Notes: generated by a model from the letters alone, not told the origin. A stretch of DNA of 64,000 nt from Alkalicoccus halolimnae (GCF_008014775.2 NZ_CP144914.1:62001-126000), one strand, 5' to 3'; positions 8,086 to 17,277 are shown, counted from the stretch's first letter. A program made the numbers and translations.

Positions 8086-8153
8086 TTCTCAAAAGCAAGG
8101 TAAAAAAATAATGCCTTCTTCCATTTTAGGAAGCAAGTGCGCCCTGCCCGTGG

Positions 8154-8179
8154 ATCCCCACTACGACCGTAGTGGGGAT
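8154..8179 (+). terminator. perfect hairpin between ctc and pth
   Basis: ATCCCCACTAC (8154-8164) and GTAGTGGGGAT (8169-8179) form an 11-bp perfect stem with loop GACC. The T-run after it is poor (TTTACGCTT), so it may be a weak terminator or a processing hairpin. Confidence 0.6.
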
Positions 8180-8272
8180 TTACGCTTACAAAAAATCAGG
8201 TAAGGAGGGACGGCCATGTTTTTAGAAAAGCTGTTCCGGCGCAGAGAAAGCGAGCATGAAGGAGCCACCAGC

Positions 8273-8830
8273 ATGAAGTTAGTCGTCGGCCTGGGGAACC
8301 CCGGGAAAAAATATGATCGCACGAGGCATAATGTCGGCTTTGATGTGATCGACGTTTTAGAGAAGAAATGGAGGCTGGATTTATCGGAGCAGAAGTTTAA
8401 AGGTGTGTACGGGGTGGAAAGGAATGGTACAGAGAAAATTTTTGTGCTGAAGCCGCTTACCTACATGAATTTATCCGGTGAATCAGTCGGGGCGCTCATG
8501 AAATATTTCCAGATCGAACCGGATAATCTGCTCGTTATTTACGATGACCTCGATCTTGAACCCGGTAAAATTCGCCTTCGTCAAAAAGGCAGCCACGGCG
8601 GACATAACGGAATCAAGTCGATTATCCAGCATACTGGCACGCAGAATTTCAATCGTGTCCGTATCGGTATCGGCCGTCCGGATCCCGGTCTGGCTGTACC
8701 TGATTACGTCCTTGGAAAATTCCCGCCGGAGGATCAGCCGAAGGTGGAAGACGCTGTGGAACGTGCGGCTGAAGCAGTGGATACATGGAAAAAAGAACCT
8801 TTTCTTCAGGTGATGAATAAATTTAATTAA
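8273..8830 (+). CDS. pth: peptidyl-tRNA hydrolase
   Basis: 185 residues from this start (B. subtilis Pth/SpoVC 188). Releases tRNA from peptidyl-tRNA that drops off ribosomes. Seen: LVVGLGNPGKKYDRTRHNVGF with Asn9 and catalytic His19, YMNLSGES, and YDDLDLEPGKIRLRQKGS then GGHNGIKSI. Start choice is uncertain: ATG 8273 matches the family N-terminus and follows GAAGGAG, but an in-frame ATG at 8216 has an even stronger site (TAAGGAGGG) and would add 19 charged residues (MFLEKLFRRRESEHEGATS). In B. subtilis fin follows; here it is absent and mfd comes next. Confidence 0.95.
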   Translation: MKLVVGLGNPGKKYDRTRHNVGFDVIDVLEKKWRLDLSEQKFKGVYGVERNGTEKIFVLKPLTYMNLSGESVGALMKYFQIEPDNLLVIYDDLDLEPGKIRLRQKGSHGGHNGIKSIIQHTGTQNFNRVRIGIGRPDPGLAVPDYVLGKFPPEDQPKVEDAVERAAEAVDTWKKEPFLQVMNKFN

Positions 8831-8862
8831 GCAGTCAGGGGCTTGAGCCCTCTGCCTGCTGT
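8831..8862 (+). terminator. hairpin after pth
   Basis: AGGGGC-TTGA-GCCCT core extended by GCAG and CTGC ends just after the pth stop. There is no clear T-run, so terminator strength is uncertain. Confidence 0.45.
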
Positions 8863-8913
8863 CAAGAGGGTGGGTCAGCACATCACAGAAGTGATCGTTG
8901 ACCGACCCTCTTG
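8863..8913 (+). repeat. long inverted repeat in the pth-mfd gap
   Basis: The 15-nt arms CAAGAGGGTGGGTCA (8863-8877) and TGACCGACCCTCTTG (8899-8913) match at 14 of 15 positions; an inner stem ATCAC-AGAA-GTGAT fills the loop. A smaller hairpin, CCGTTTT-GA-AAAACGG, follows near 8917-8932. No start codon, ribosome site or fin-like reading frame is present. Confidence 0.7.
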
Positions 8914-9075
8914 AAGCCGTTTTGAAAAACGGAACTATTCCTTTGAGAATAACAGATCAGTAACACCGCCTGGAAGCATGTCCCGTTTACAGCTCGACCA
9001 CAGCGGGGTGGCAGAAAAACTCCATGTGCGGCCTCTTTGAAGGAGGAACAATCAACAAAAAAGGTGGGGAACGCG

Positions 9076-12000
9076 TTGAAAGGCTTTCTAGAAAAACTGC
9101 AGGCGTCAGAAGACATAAAGACTATTACAGCTGAAGAAGGTGATCAGCTCGTTACCGGAGTTACCGGATCGGCGAGAGCCCTTCTGCTTGCCTCTATGTA
9201 CAGGCAGGGAGGAGAGTCCCAGCTTGTTGTCGCTCACAATCTGCTTCAGGCTCAAAAATTATACGACGATCTGGCGACGCTCGTTGGAGAAGAGGAAGTC
9301 TTCCTTTATCCGGTTAACGAGCTTATTTCTGCGGAAGCAGCGGTAGCGAGTCCCGAGCTTCGCGGCCAGCGGATGGAAGCATTGAATCACTGGGCCCACG
9401 GAAAAAAAGGAATTATTATTACGCCGGCTGCCGGAATGCGCCGGCTTCTTCCTCCTCCGGAGATGTGGAAAGATGCCCAGCTGACGATGAAGACGGGAAC
9501 GGATATTGATCTGGATTCTTTTCTAAGCAAGCTTGTCACTCTCGGCTTTCACCGGCAGGATATGGTGGGGGCGCCGGGAGATTTCAGCGTGCGCGGCGGT
9601 ATTATCGATTTATATCCACTGACAGAGGCCTATCCTTTAAGGATCGAGCTTTTTGATACAGAAATTGATTCTCTGCGCTTTTTTGACGTCGAGACGCAGC
9701 GTTCCCTGCGGCAGGTCGAGGAAATAAGCATCGGACCAGCCCGGGAAATTCTCCTTCGGGAGGAAGACTATGAGCGGGGGGCGCAGGCGCTTGAGCAGGC
9801 ATTATCGAGGAGTCTGGCTTCTATCAAAGATGCAGGGGTAAAAGAAAAACTGTCGGATTATGTTGGAGAAGAAATTGACAAACTGCAGCAGCGCACGCCA
9901 TTCGATGCTATGTATAAATATATGTCGCTCTTATATGCAAAATCCTATACCCTCACCGACTATCTCCCGGCACGAGCATCCATTATTATTGATGAGCCGA
10001 GCCGCGTTATAGAAACGGTGGAATCACTGGACAGGGAAGAGTCCGACTGGTATATGACGATGCTTTCCCAGGGCGCGGTTACCCGTGACCTTAAGCTGTC
10101 TATTTCCTGGGAGGAAATGATGGAAACCTCCGCCCGGAAACTCTACTTCAGTTTGTTTTCCCGGCAGATACCGGGGGCGTCGTTAAGCAGCACGACAAAT
10201 CTGCAGACAAAATCCATGCAGCAGTTTCACGGTCAGATGAACCTGCTTAAAACGGAGCTGCAGCGCTGGAAGGAAGCCGGCTATGCGGTTACCTTTACCT
10301 GTGAAGCGGAAGACAGGGCTGAACGGCTTCAGCGCATTCTTCAGGATTATGAAATGGAAGCGGCCATTGTCTCCAGCGATGCAGAACCGGTTGAGGGACA
10401 GGCGCAGATTATCACCGTGCCGCTAAACAGCGGATTTGAACTGCCTTTTCACAAGCAGATTGTGCTCACCGAGGAAGAAGTGTTTTCTAAAAAGGCGCCT
10501 AAAAAGCCAAAAAGAACGCAGAAACTTTCCAATGCGGAACGGATCAAAAGCTATTCAGAACTGAAGGTCGGCGACTGGGTCGTCCACGTTAATCACGGGA
10601 TCGGGAAGTACCTGGGAATTGAAACGCTGAAAGTCGGCGATATCCATAAAGACTATATGCACATTTCCTATGCCGGTAACGATAAGCTGTATGTTCCGGT
10701 CGACCAGATTGACCAGGTCCAGAAGTACATTGGCTCGGAGGAAAAAGATCCGAAGCTGTACGCACTTGGGGGAAGCGACTGGAAGAAAGTGAAGCGGAAA
10801 GTTCACTCCTCGGTACAGGACATTGCCGATGACCTGATAAAACTGTATGCAGAAAGGGAGAATTCCAAAGGCTTTGCTTTTTCGCGGGACGGGCACGAAC
10901 AGCGGGAGTTTGAAGCCGCCTTTCCTTATCCGGAAACGCCCGATCAGCTGCGAGCGATAGAAGAAATTAAGGAAGATATGGAGCGGGAGCGTCCGATGGA
11001 CAGACTCCTCTGCGGAGACGTCGGCTACGGCAAAACCGAAGTGGCTTTACGGGCGGCGTTTAAAGCCCTCATGGACGGGAAGCAGGTAGCTATCCTCGTA
11101 CCGACTACGATTCTCGCGCAGCAGCACTATGAAACAATACGGGAGAGATTTCAGGATTTTCCTGTAAACACAGCGCTTCTCAGCCGTTTTCGTACGCGAA
11201 AGCAGGTCAAAGAAACATCTGCCGAACTTCAGAAAGGCAGTGTCGATATCGTTGTCGGGACGCACCGTCTTCTTTCCAAAGATATTAAGTTTAAAGATCT
11301 CGGTCTGCTCGTCGTTGACGAAGAACAGCGTTTCGGTGTCACGCATAAGGAAAAAATTAAGCAGCTGAAAGCCAATGTGGACGTTCTCACCTTAACAGCA
11401 ACGCCGATACCGAGAACACTGCATATGTCGATGCTGGGAGTCCGGGATTTATCGGTTATTGAAACACCGCCGGAAAACCGTTTTCCGGTCCAGACGTACG
11501 TCGTGGAGTACAACGAAGCCTTGACGCGCGAAGCGATTGAGCGTGAGATGGCGCGCGGCGGCCAGGTCTATTTTCTTTACAACCGGGTCGAGGATATTGA
11601 ATCGATGGCGGACCGGGTGTCGATGCTTGTGCCGGATGCCAACGTCCGCTTTGCGCACGGCCGCATGACGGAAACAGAACTGGAATCGGTTATGATCGAC
11701 TTTCTCGAAGGCGAAACAGACGTGCTTGTAACGACGACAATCATTGAAACGGGAGTGGATATTCCAAACGTGAATACGCTGCTGATCCACAATGCCGACC
11801 GCATGGGCTTGTCCCAGCTTTACCAGCTGCGGGGGCGCGTCGGACGATCCAACCGGATTGCCTACGCCTACTTCACCCATCAGCGGGATAAAGTGCTGAC
11901 AGAAATTGCAGAGCAGCGCCTGCAGTCGATGAAAGAATTCACGGAGCTCGGTTCGGGATTCAAAATTGCGATGCGCGACCTTTCGATCCGCGGAGCCGGG

Positions 12001-12621
12001 AACCTGCTTGGCGCCGAACAGCACGGCTTTATTGCCTCGGTCGGGTTTGATCTTTATTCGCAGATGCTCAAAGAAGCCATCGATGAGCGGAAAGAAGAAT
12101 TCGACCAGAAGGCGGGCAAAGCACCGAAGCCGGAAAAGCAGCCGGATATTGAGCTGGATATTAAAGTGGATGCCTATATTCCGGAAAGCTATATTCCGGA
12201 TTCCAAACAGAAAATTGATATGTACAAACGCTTCAAGTCGTTGACTTCCTTAAAAGATGTCAGCGATCTTCAGGATGAAATGATCGACCGTTTCGGGGAG
12301 TACCCGGAGGAAGTGGACTATCTATTTTCTGCTTCAAAAATCAAGCTTTATGCAAAAGAGCACAAACTGGATTCGATTGCCGAGAAAAATAACGAATGTA
12401 AGGCGATTCTCAGTGAAGAATCGACCAATCAGATCGATGGGTCAAAACTTTTTACGATCGTCAATAAGCTTTCCTCTAAAATGTCACTCTCGATGGAAGG
12501 CAGCAAAATTGCCATCCACATCAAAACAAAATCGCTTTCCGATGGAGAATATCTCGATTTACTGCACGGCGTACTTGCAAGACTGGAAGAAGTCCGAAAA
12601 GACGCCAGGGTAAACGCGTAG
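9076..12621 (+). CDS. mfd: transcription-repair coupling factor Mfd
   Basis: 1181 residues from TTG 9076 (B. subtilis 1177). A superfamily-2 DNA translocase that removes stalled RNA polymerase from lesions and recruits UvrA. Domains in order: UvrB-like module (1-350), RNA-polymerase-interacting CarD-like domain (GDWVVHVNHGIGKYLGIETL, near 490), translocase with Walker A GDVGYGKTE (near 645) and DEEQ box (near 746), LTATPIPRTL, TRG region, and a C-terminal TRCF domain. TTG 9076 follows AAAGGTGGGG with 6 bases spacing; the frame stays open to 9037 but that start would include the ribosome site. spoVT, next in B. subtilis, is missing. Confidence 0.97.
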   Translation: MKGFLEKLQASEDIKTITAEEGDQLVTGVTGSARALLLASMYRQGGESQLVVAHNLLQAQKLYDDLATLVGEEEVFLYPVNELISAEAAVASPELRGQRMEALNHWAHGKKGIIITPAAGMRRLLPPPEMWKDAQLTMKTGTDIDLDSFLSKLVTLGFHRQDMVGAPGDFSVRGGIIDLYPLTEAYPLRIELFDTEIDSLRFFDVETQRSLRQVEEISIGPAREILLREEDYERGAQALEQALSRSLASIKDAGVKEKLSDYVGEEIDKLQQRTPFDAMYKYMSLLYAKSYTLTDYLPARASIIIDEPSRVIETVESLDREESDWYMTMLSQGAVTRDLKLSISWEEMMETSARKLYFSLFSRQIPGASLSSTTNLQTKSMQQFHGQMNLLKTELQRWKEAGYAVTFTCEAEDRAERLQRILQDYEMEAAIVSSDAEPVEGQAQIITVPLNSGFELPFHKQIVLTEEEVFSKKAPKKPKRTQKLSNAERIKSYSELKVGDWVVHVNHGIGKYLGIETLKVGDIHKDYMHISYAGNDKLYVPVDQIDQVQKYIGSEEKDPKLYALGGSDWKKVKRKVHSSVQDIADDLIKLYAERENSKGFAFSRDGHEQREFEAAFPYPETPDQLRAIEEIKEDMERERPMDRLLCGDVGYGKTEVALRAAFKALMDGKQVAILVPTTILAQQHYETIRERFQDFPVNTALLSRFRTRKQVKETSAELQKGSVDIVVGTHRLLSKDIKFKDLGLLVVDEEQRFGVTHKEKIKQLKANVDVLTLTATPIPRTLHMSMLGVRDLSVIETPPENRFPVQTYVVEYNEALTREAIEREMARGGQVYFLYNRVEDIESMADRVSMLVPDANVRFAHGRMTETELESVMIDFLEGETDVLVTTTIIETGVDIPNVNTLLIHNADRMGLSQLYQLRGRVGRSNRIAYAYFTHQRDKVLTEIAEQRLQSMKEFTELGSGFKIAMRDLSIRGAGNLLGAEQHGFIASVGFDLYSQMLKEAIDERKEEFDQKAGKAPKPEKQPDIELDIKVDAYIPESYIPDSKQKIDMYKRFKSLTSLKDVSDLQDEMIDRFGEYPEEVDYLFSASKIKLYAKEHKLDSIAEKNNECKAILSEESTNQIDGSKLFTIVNKLSSKMSLSMEGSKIAIHIKTKSLSDGEYLDLLHGVLARLEEVRKDARVNA

Positions 12622-12672
12622 TTCCTTTTCCCCTGAAAAAATCAGATAGCGTGCAGAAAGGATCGACCCGAT

Positions 12673-14220
12673 ATGCCTGAGCCGCCTAAAACCTGGTTTC
12701 AAGCGGCCGTTTACCTTTCGCTGGCGGCCCTTGCAGCCAAAGGCATGAGTGCTTTATATAAAATTCCTTATCAAAACATTACGGGAGACACCGGTTTTTA
12801 CGTCTATCAGCAGGTTTACCCACTCTACGGGGCAGCACTAGTCCTGGGAACCTATGGATTTCCACTCGTCATTGCAAAAGCGGTAGCCTCACATGAAGAA
12901 GAAGGGACGCTCCGCCAGCATTTATCTTTTTATCTGCTGAGTATGTTTATTTTCTTTTCCCTTCTCGGCACGTCTGTCATAGCCGGAGCTCCATTGCTTG
13001 CTTCCCTGATGGGAGATGAGCAGCTGACTGGCGCAATCCGCTGGATGGGAGCCCCCTTTTTTCTCGTGCCGTTTTTTGCGGCGGCTCGCGGCTATTACCA
13101 GGGAAAGCAGACGGCCGGCCCTGCCGCGGTATCACATGTAGCCGAACAGTTTGTGCGGGTCCTCGTTATTCTCGCCGCAGCATGGACGGCGATGCAGACC
13201 GCCGGGGTTTACGAAGCAGGGCGTTCAGCTGGAATAGGAGCTTTTGCAGGAGGAGTGGCCGGTCTTTTCGTTTTATGGCTGTTTGTGAAAAAGGAGCCTT
13301 ACTGGTATAAGCCTTCCTGGCAGCTTCCATCCGGCTGGCCTCTCCTGATCGGGAGTATGCTGAAGCAGGGGCTCTTCGTATCTGCAAGCGCGATGATCCT
13401 AGTCCTGTTTCAAGTGGTTGATGCCTTTACTATCGTCCGGCAGCTTCCGGACAGGGAAGGAGCAGCCGGGCTGAAAGGGATTTACGACCGAAGCTGGCCG
13501 CTTATTCAGTTTGGGGCCGTCGTTACGACCGTCTTTTCCTATGCTGTGATCCCTTCTGTGACGAAGGCGTGGTATACGGGAAGGCGCGCAGAGGCGGCAG
13601 AGGAAGCAACGAAAGCGATGAAAGTCTGTATTGTTTTCGGAGGAGCGGCCGCTGTTGGAATGGCTGCCTTGATGCCGTCCGTAAACGTAATGATGTTTAC
13701 GGACGGGGCCGGAACGGAAGCACTGCAGATCAGTGCGGCGGTCGTTCTTACAGGCAGCGTATTTATGACAGGGGCTGCTTTAATGTATGCTATAGGCAGA
13801 GAAGGAGCAGCGTTTCTCATTCTCGCAGGAGCAGCTGGTATAAAAGCAGCCGGCAACCTTCTGCTCATCCCTGCCTACGGCATCAGCGGGGCAGCTGCGG
13901 CATCGGCAGTGGCAGGTTTTGCCGCTGCCCTGACAGCGTTCATTTATCTGGCAGGCTGCGGATGTTTCAGACCTTTTTCTGTATATTTCTGGCTGAAAAC
14001 AGGAGCCGCTTTCGCTGTGATGGCCGCTTTCGTGCTGCTGCTGCAGGAAGGGATCCTTTTCTTTCTGGATGAGAGAAGCGGAGCAGCTGCAAGCACGCTT
14101 TTCCTCGGTTCTGCAGGGGCGCTGCTGTTTATTATACTTATTTGGAGAATGCAGGTCTTTACCGAAAAAGAATGGAATGAGCTGCCGAAAGTGCATAAAA
14201 TTCTGCCTTACAGGCATTGA
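12673..14220 (+). CDS. yabM: polysaccharide biosynthesis / SpoVB-MurJ-like flippase (YabM)
   Basis: 515-residue polytopic membrane protein of the MOP flippase superfamily (MATE-like), with about 14 hydrophobic helices. Characteristic are the N-terminal LAALAAKGMSALYKIPYQN and GDTGFYVYQQVYPLY. B. subtilis has several such proteins (SpoVB, YkvU, MurJ/YtgP, YabM); they are linked to lipid-linked cell-wall precursor transport, but YabM itself is poorly characterised. ATG 12673 has a modest site (AGAAAGGA). It directly follows mfd with 51 bases between, where B. subtilis has spoVT. Probably co-transcribed with yabN. Confidence 0.88.
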   Translation: MPEPPKTWFQAAVYLSLAALAAKGMSALYKIPYQNITGDTGFYVYQQVYPLYGAALVLGTYGFPLVIAKAVASHEEEGTLRQHLSFYLLSMFIFFSLLGTSVIAGAPLLASLMGDEQLTGAIRWMGAPFFLVPFFAAARGYYQGKQTAGPAAVSHVAEQFVRVLVILAAAWTAMQTAGVYEAGRSAGIGAFAGGVAGLFVLWLFVKKEPYWYKPSWQLPSGWPLLIGSMLKQGLFVSASAMILVLFQVVDAFTIVRQLPDREGAAGLKGIYDRSWPLIQFGAVVTTVFSYAVIPSVTKAWYTGRRAEAAEEATKAMKVCIVFGGAAAVGMAALMPSVNVMMFTDGAGTEALQISAAVVLTGSVFMTGAALMYAIGREGAAFLILAGAAGIKAAGNLLLIPAYGISGAAAASAVAGFAAALTAFIYLAGCGCFRPFSVYFWLKTGAAFAVMAAFVLLLQEGILFFLDERSGAAASTLFLGSAGALLFIILIWRMQVFTEKEWNELPKVHKILPYRH

Positions 14221-14237
14221 TTAAAGGAGGCATATCC

Positions 14238-15704
14238 ATGCCGGAACCACATATACGCATCGTCGGACTCGGAGCAGGGGATCTTGATCAGCTCCCTCTC
14301 GGTGTTTACAAAATGCTCTTGAAACAGGAAGAAGTAATGATACGCACGATCGACCACCCGCTTGTCAAAGAGCTTCAGCAGGAAGGGATCGCTTTTCACA
14401 GTTTTGATAATGTTTATGAAAAGACCGATACGTTTGAAGAAGTGTACCCCGCCATTGCCGAAGAACTAATGAAAACAGCTCAGGAAAAGGGCTCCATCGT
14501 CTATGCCGTCCCGGGTCATCCGCTCGTGGCGGAGATGACGGTGCAGCTGCTGCTTCATCAGCCGGTCGTCCCGGTCTCCATTGAAGGCGGCCAGAGTTTT
14601 CTGGATCCAATGTTCACCGCTCTGCAGATAGATCCAAATGACGGCTTTCAGCTGGTTGACGGAACGGACCTGAAGGGAGATGAACTGGCTGTCACCCAGC
14701 ACGTTATTATCAGCCAGGTGTACGACGCGATGAGCGCATCAAACGTGAAAATTGCGCTGATGGAGCGGTATCCCGACGATTATCCGGTGACAGTCGTTAC
14801 TGCCGCCGGGACAGCGGAGGAATCGCTCGTTACCGTTCCCCTGTTTGAAATAGACCGCACAGCGGGTCTTAGCAATCTGACGGCTCTTTACTGTGCGCCG
14901 GTAACAGAAGAAAAACAGCTCTACAGAGAATTTTCCACGCTGCGTCATGTTATCCGTACGCTGCGCGGACCGGACGGATGTCCGTGGGATAAAAAGCAGA
15001 CTCATGAATCGCTGAAGCGGTACGCAGTGGAGGAAGTATATGAACTGCTCGAAGCAATTGATGAGGAAGATGACGATCACATCACCGAAGAGCTCGGTGA
15101 CGTGCTGCTTCAGGTGATGCTGCATGCGCAGATCGGCGAGGATGACGGATATTTTGATATTGCGGATGTGATTGAGCATGTGACGGAAAAAATGATCCGC
15201 CGTCATCCGCATGTATTTGGAGAAACGAAAGCGGAAGATGCGGACGAAGTGCTCCGCAACTGGGAAGAGATCAAAAAGGAAGAAAAACAGGGAGAAAGCC
15301 GGGAATCAGAACTGGACGGCATTCCTAAAGCGCTTCCCGGACTGCTTCAGGCTTCTAAGCTGCAGAAAAAGGCAGCTCGTGTGGGCTTTGACTGGGGAGA
15401 AGAAGCTCCGATGTGGAGCAAGGTCGAAGAAGAGATTGCCGAATGGAAAAAGGAGCTGGAAGCGGGAGAAAAGCAGGCAGCTTCCGAAGAACTGGGGGAC
15501 GTGCTGTTTTCGCTCGTCAACGCAGCCCGTTTCCATAAAATAGATCCGGAAGAAGCGCTCCAGCAGACGAACCGCAAGTTCTCGAGACGGTTTCGATTTA
15601 TTGAAGAACGCCTCGTACAGGAAAATCGCGATATAAAAAAAGAAAGCCTGGAGGATCTCGATAAACTCTGGGAAGAAGCAAAATTGACGGAAAGAAGAGG
15701 GTGA
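14238..15704 (+). CDS. yabN: tetrapyrrole methylase / MazG nucleotide pyrophosphohydrolase fusion (YabN)
   Basis: 488 residues. The N-terminal domain (1-220) is of the SAM-dependent tetrapyrrole (corrin/porphyrin) methylase type (IVGLGAGDLDQLPLGVY; YAVPGHPLVAE). The C-terminal part has two MazG units: RTLRGPDGCPWDKKQTHESL, EEVYELLEAID, EELGDVLLQVMLHA, and later EELGDVLFSLVNAARF. MazG hydrolyses nucleoside triphosphates to monophosphates and is thought to clear aberrant NTPs. The fusion is typical of bacilli; the methylase substrate is unknown. ATG 14238 follows AAAGGAGGC; the upstream TTG includes the ribosome site. rqcP follows after 4 bases. Confidence 0.93.
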   Translation: MPEPHIRIVGLGAGDLDQLPLGVYKMLLKQEEVMIRTIDHPLVKELQQEGIAFHSFDNVYEKTDTFEEVYPAIAEELMKTAQEKGSIVYAVPGHPLVAEMTVQLLLHQPVVPVSIEGGQSFLDPMFTALQIDPNDGFQLVDGTDLKGDELAVTQHVIISQVYDAMSASNVKIALMERYPDDYPVTVVTAAGTAEESLVTVPLFEIDRTAGLSNLTALYCAPVTEEKQLYREFSTLRHVIRTLRGPDGCPWDKKQTHESLKRYAVEEVYELLEAIDEEDDDHITEELGDVLLQVMLHAQIGEDDGYFDIADVIEHVTEKMIRRHPHVFGETKAEDADEVLRNWEEIKKEEKQGESRESELDGIPKALPGLLQASKLQKKAARVGFDWGEEAPMWSKVEEEIAEWKKELEAGEKQAASEELGDVLFSLVNAARFHKIDPEEALQQTNRKFSRRFRFIEERLVQENRDIKKESLEDLDKLWEEAKLTERRG

Positions 15705-15708
15705 CAGT

Positions 15709-15969
15709 ATGCGTTTAGATAAGTATTTGAAAGTATCGAGACTGATTAAGCGCCGGACGATGGCGAAGGAAGTTGCTGATCAGGGACGAGTGCAGGTCAA
15801 CGGCAGTAATGCAAAGGCAGGGACGGAAGTGAAAGTCGGAGATGAGCTGACCGTCCGTTTCGGTCAGAAAACAGTGAAGCTGAAAATTAACCGGACAGAT
15901 GAAGCCGCCAAAAAGGCAGATGCTGCTTCTTTTTACGAAATTCTTTCTGAAGAGCGTCCAGAAGACTGA
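15709..15969 (+). CDS. rqcP: RqcP, S4-domain ribosome quality-control protein (YabO)
   Basis: 86 residues, Hsp15-like S4 RNA-binding domain (MRLDKYLKVSRLIKRRTMAKEV with VQVNGSNAKAGTEVKVGDEL). In B. subtilis RqcP works with RqcH on stalled 50S subunits to add poly-Ala tails. The ATG lies 4 bases after the yabN stop, with AGAGGGTGA as ribosome site. In B. subtilis yabP and yabQ (spore cortex/coat assembly) come next; here only 74 bases separate rqcP from divIC and neither gene is present. Confidence 0.93.
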   Translation: MRLDKYLKVSRLIKRRTMAKEVADQGRVQVNGSNAKAGTEVKVGDELTVRFGQKTVKLKINRTDEAAKKADAASFYEILSEERPED

Positions 15970-16043
15970 GAAAACACCTTCTCCCCTTGCTAGTAATACT
16001 TTCCTGTCATATGATAGGAGAAAAGGGTGAAGGAGGTCTGGTT

Positions 16044-16430
16044 ATGAAAGATAAACGTTATCCTCAAGTGCGGAGGCTTACCTCTGAATATATTGAACAT
16101 CAGGAAAAAATGCGCGAAGAAAAAGAGCGCAGGAAAAAAGGCCTGAAACGCCGTCTCAGTGTTTTTGGCGGAGCAATAGGTGCCTTTATGATTTTTGCAG
16201 TAATCACTCTTTTCCAGCAGCATAATGCGATTGAAAGTCAGGAACAGGAAAATTATCAGCTGGAAACGCAGCTCTCCGATATGAAGGAAGAAGGAACAGC
16301 GCTGGAAGAAGAAATTGAAGCGCTCCATAATCCGGAATATATTGCGGAACTGGCACGCCGCGACTACTTTTTAACGAAGCCGAACGAAACGCTCTTTCAG
16401 CTCCCGCGTGACGAGGAGCCGTCAGAATAA
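16044..16430 (+). CDS. divIC: cell division protein DivIC/FtsB family
   Basis: 128 residues (B. subtilis 125). Bitopic septal protein forming a complex with FtsL and DivIB in the divisome. Basic cytoplasmic segment (1-37), one membrane helix (about 39-57), then an extracellular coiled coil rich in Glu and Gln (60-95) and a short C-terminal region with NPEYIAELARRDYFLTKPNE, the family signature. ATG 16044 follows GAAGGAGG; the frame is open upstream to 15987 without a better start. Upstream neighbours yabP and yabQ are missing. Confidence 0.95.
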   Translation: MKDKRYPQVRRLTSEYIEHQEKMREEKERRKKGLKRRLSVFGGAIGAFMIFAVITLFQQHNAIESQEQENYQLETQLSDMKEEGTALEEEIEALHNPEYIAELARRDYFLTKPNETLFQLPRDEEPSE

Positions 16431-16730
16431 ACCTTTCAGCTTCTTCCCGGCATTGAAGCCATTGGAAAAAGGTACAGGATAGATAGTACAGCCGCTTTAA
16501 AAATGGTATACAAATGAATTAATTTCCTAATAGTAGGCAGCCCTCTAAAAACGAATAAGGCAGCTGACCTCCGTTTCAGACGGACGCCTTCCCGAGCGCT
16601 TGTTTTCAGCTGACTTTTGCGAGAAGTACTTTTGCAAAAGCTGATCTTCAGACTGCGCTTTATCCTCCGGGAGAATCTTTGCGCCTTTCGCAGGCGTCTT
16701 GAAAATCGCCTCAGCAAAGCTTTTTAACTA
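16431..16730. repeat. intergenic region with palindromic repeat (divIC-yabR gap)
   Basis: No gene seen. From about 16550 to 16720 the sequence is a nested palindrome: inner arms TTTTGC and GCAAAA and flanking CAGCT and AGCTG, with the CCGTTT...GGACGCCTTCCCG and GCCTTTCGCAGGCGTCTT boundary style of the elements at 4.1 kb and 55.6-56.3 kb. It is probably a member of the same mobile palindromic family. Confidence 0.45.
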
Positions 16731-16759
16731 TTGGTAATGAAAAGCAGAAGATCTATACT
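16731..16759 (+). promoter_or_regulatory. sigma-A promoter of yabR
   Basis: TTGGTA (16731-16736), 17 bases, TATACT (16754-16759), 56 bases before the yabR ATG. Confidence 0.5.
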
Positions 16760-16814
16760 CTAAAAACAATAACGAACATTAATAAAACTTATTGTGAAGG
16801 AGGGCCGCCCGTCC

Positions 16815-17231
16815 ATGGCAGTTGAAGCAGGCAGGAATTATCAGGCGAAAGTTACTAAAATAACGAATTTTGGAGCATTTGTGCAGCTGGAGAGCGGCGA
16901 AAAAGGACTGGTACATATCAGCGAAATTGCTGCCGGCTTCGTAAAGGATATCCGGGAGCATCTAAGTGTCGGGGAAGAAGTTACCGTCCGGGTGCTGAAA
17001 GTTCAGGAGAACGGGAAAATCTCTTTTTCGATCCGTAAAGCCCTCGAGCCTGCCGGGGAGAAAGCAGCAGAAGACAAGCACCCGGATCCGAAGAAACAGC
17101 GGGAGAGTCCGGCTTTTTTTGAAGAGAAAATGAACCGGTTTTTAAAAGAGAGCGAAGAACGTCTGGCTGTCCTCCGAAAAAAGACGGCGGGGCAGCCGGG
17201 CAGTCAGCGGGAAAATAACCAGCAGGATTGA
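16815..17231 (+). CDS. yabR: S1 domain RNA-binding protein YabR
   Basis: 138 residues. One N-terminal S1/OB-fold domain (residues 5-75: YQAKVTKITNFGAFVQLESG; EKGLVHISEIA; VKVQ-type loop followed by KISFSIRKA), resembling the S1 domain of polynucleotide phosphorylase, then a charged, low-complexity tail. Binds RNA; the precise role is not established. ATG 16815 follows GAAGGAGGG. In B. subtilis spoIIE follows after tRNA genes; here a terminator and an amino-acid exporter pair follow. Confidence 0.93.
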   Translation: MAVEAGRNYQAKVTKITNFGAFVQLESGEKGLVHISEIAAGFVKDIREHLSVGEEVTVRVLKVQENGKISFSIRKALEPAGEKAAEDKHPDPKKQRESPAFFEEKMNRFLKESEERLAVLRKKTAGQPGSQRENNQQD

Positions 17232-17277
17232 AGATGTGTCCGTCCCTGTGCAACCGAGGCGGCGCATCTTTTGTTTT
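17231..17277 (+). terminator. terminator after yabR
   Basis: AAGATGTG pairs with CGCATCTT (one G-U pair) around a 25-nt loop, followed by TTGTTTT. Confidence 0.55.

Noticed and set aside
16044..16430. Lost or frameshifted divIC
   Set aside because: Full-length 128-residue gene with membrane helix and C-terminal signature; intact.
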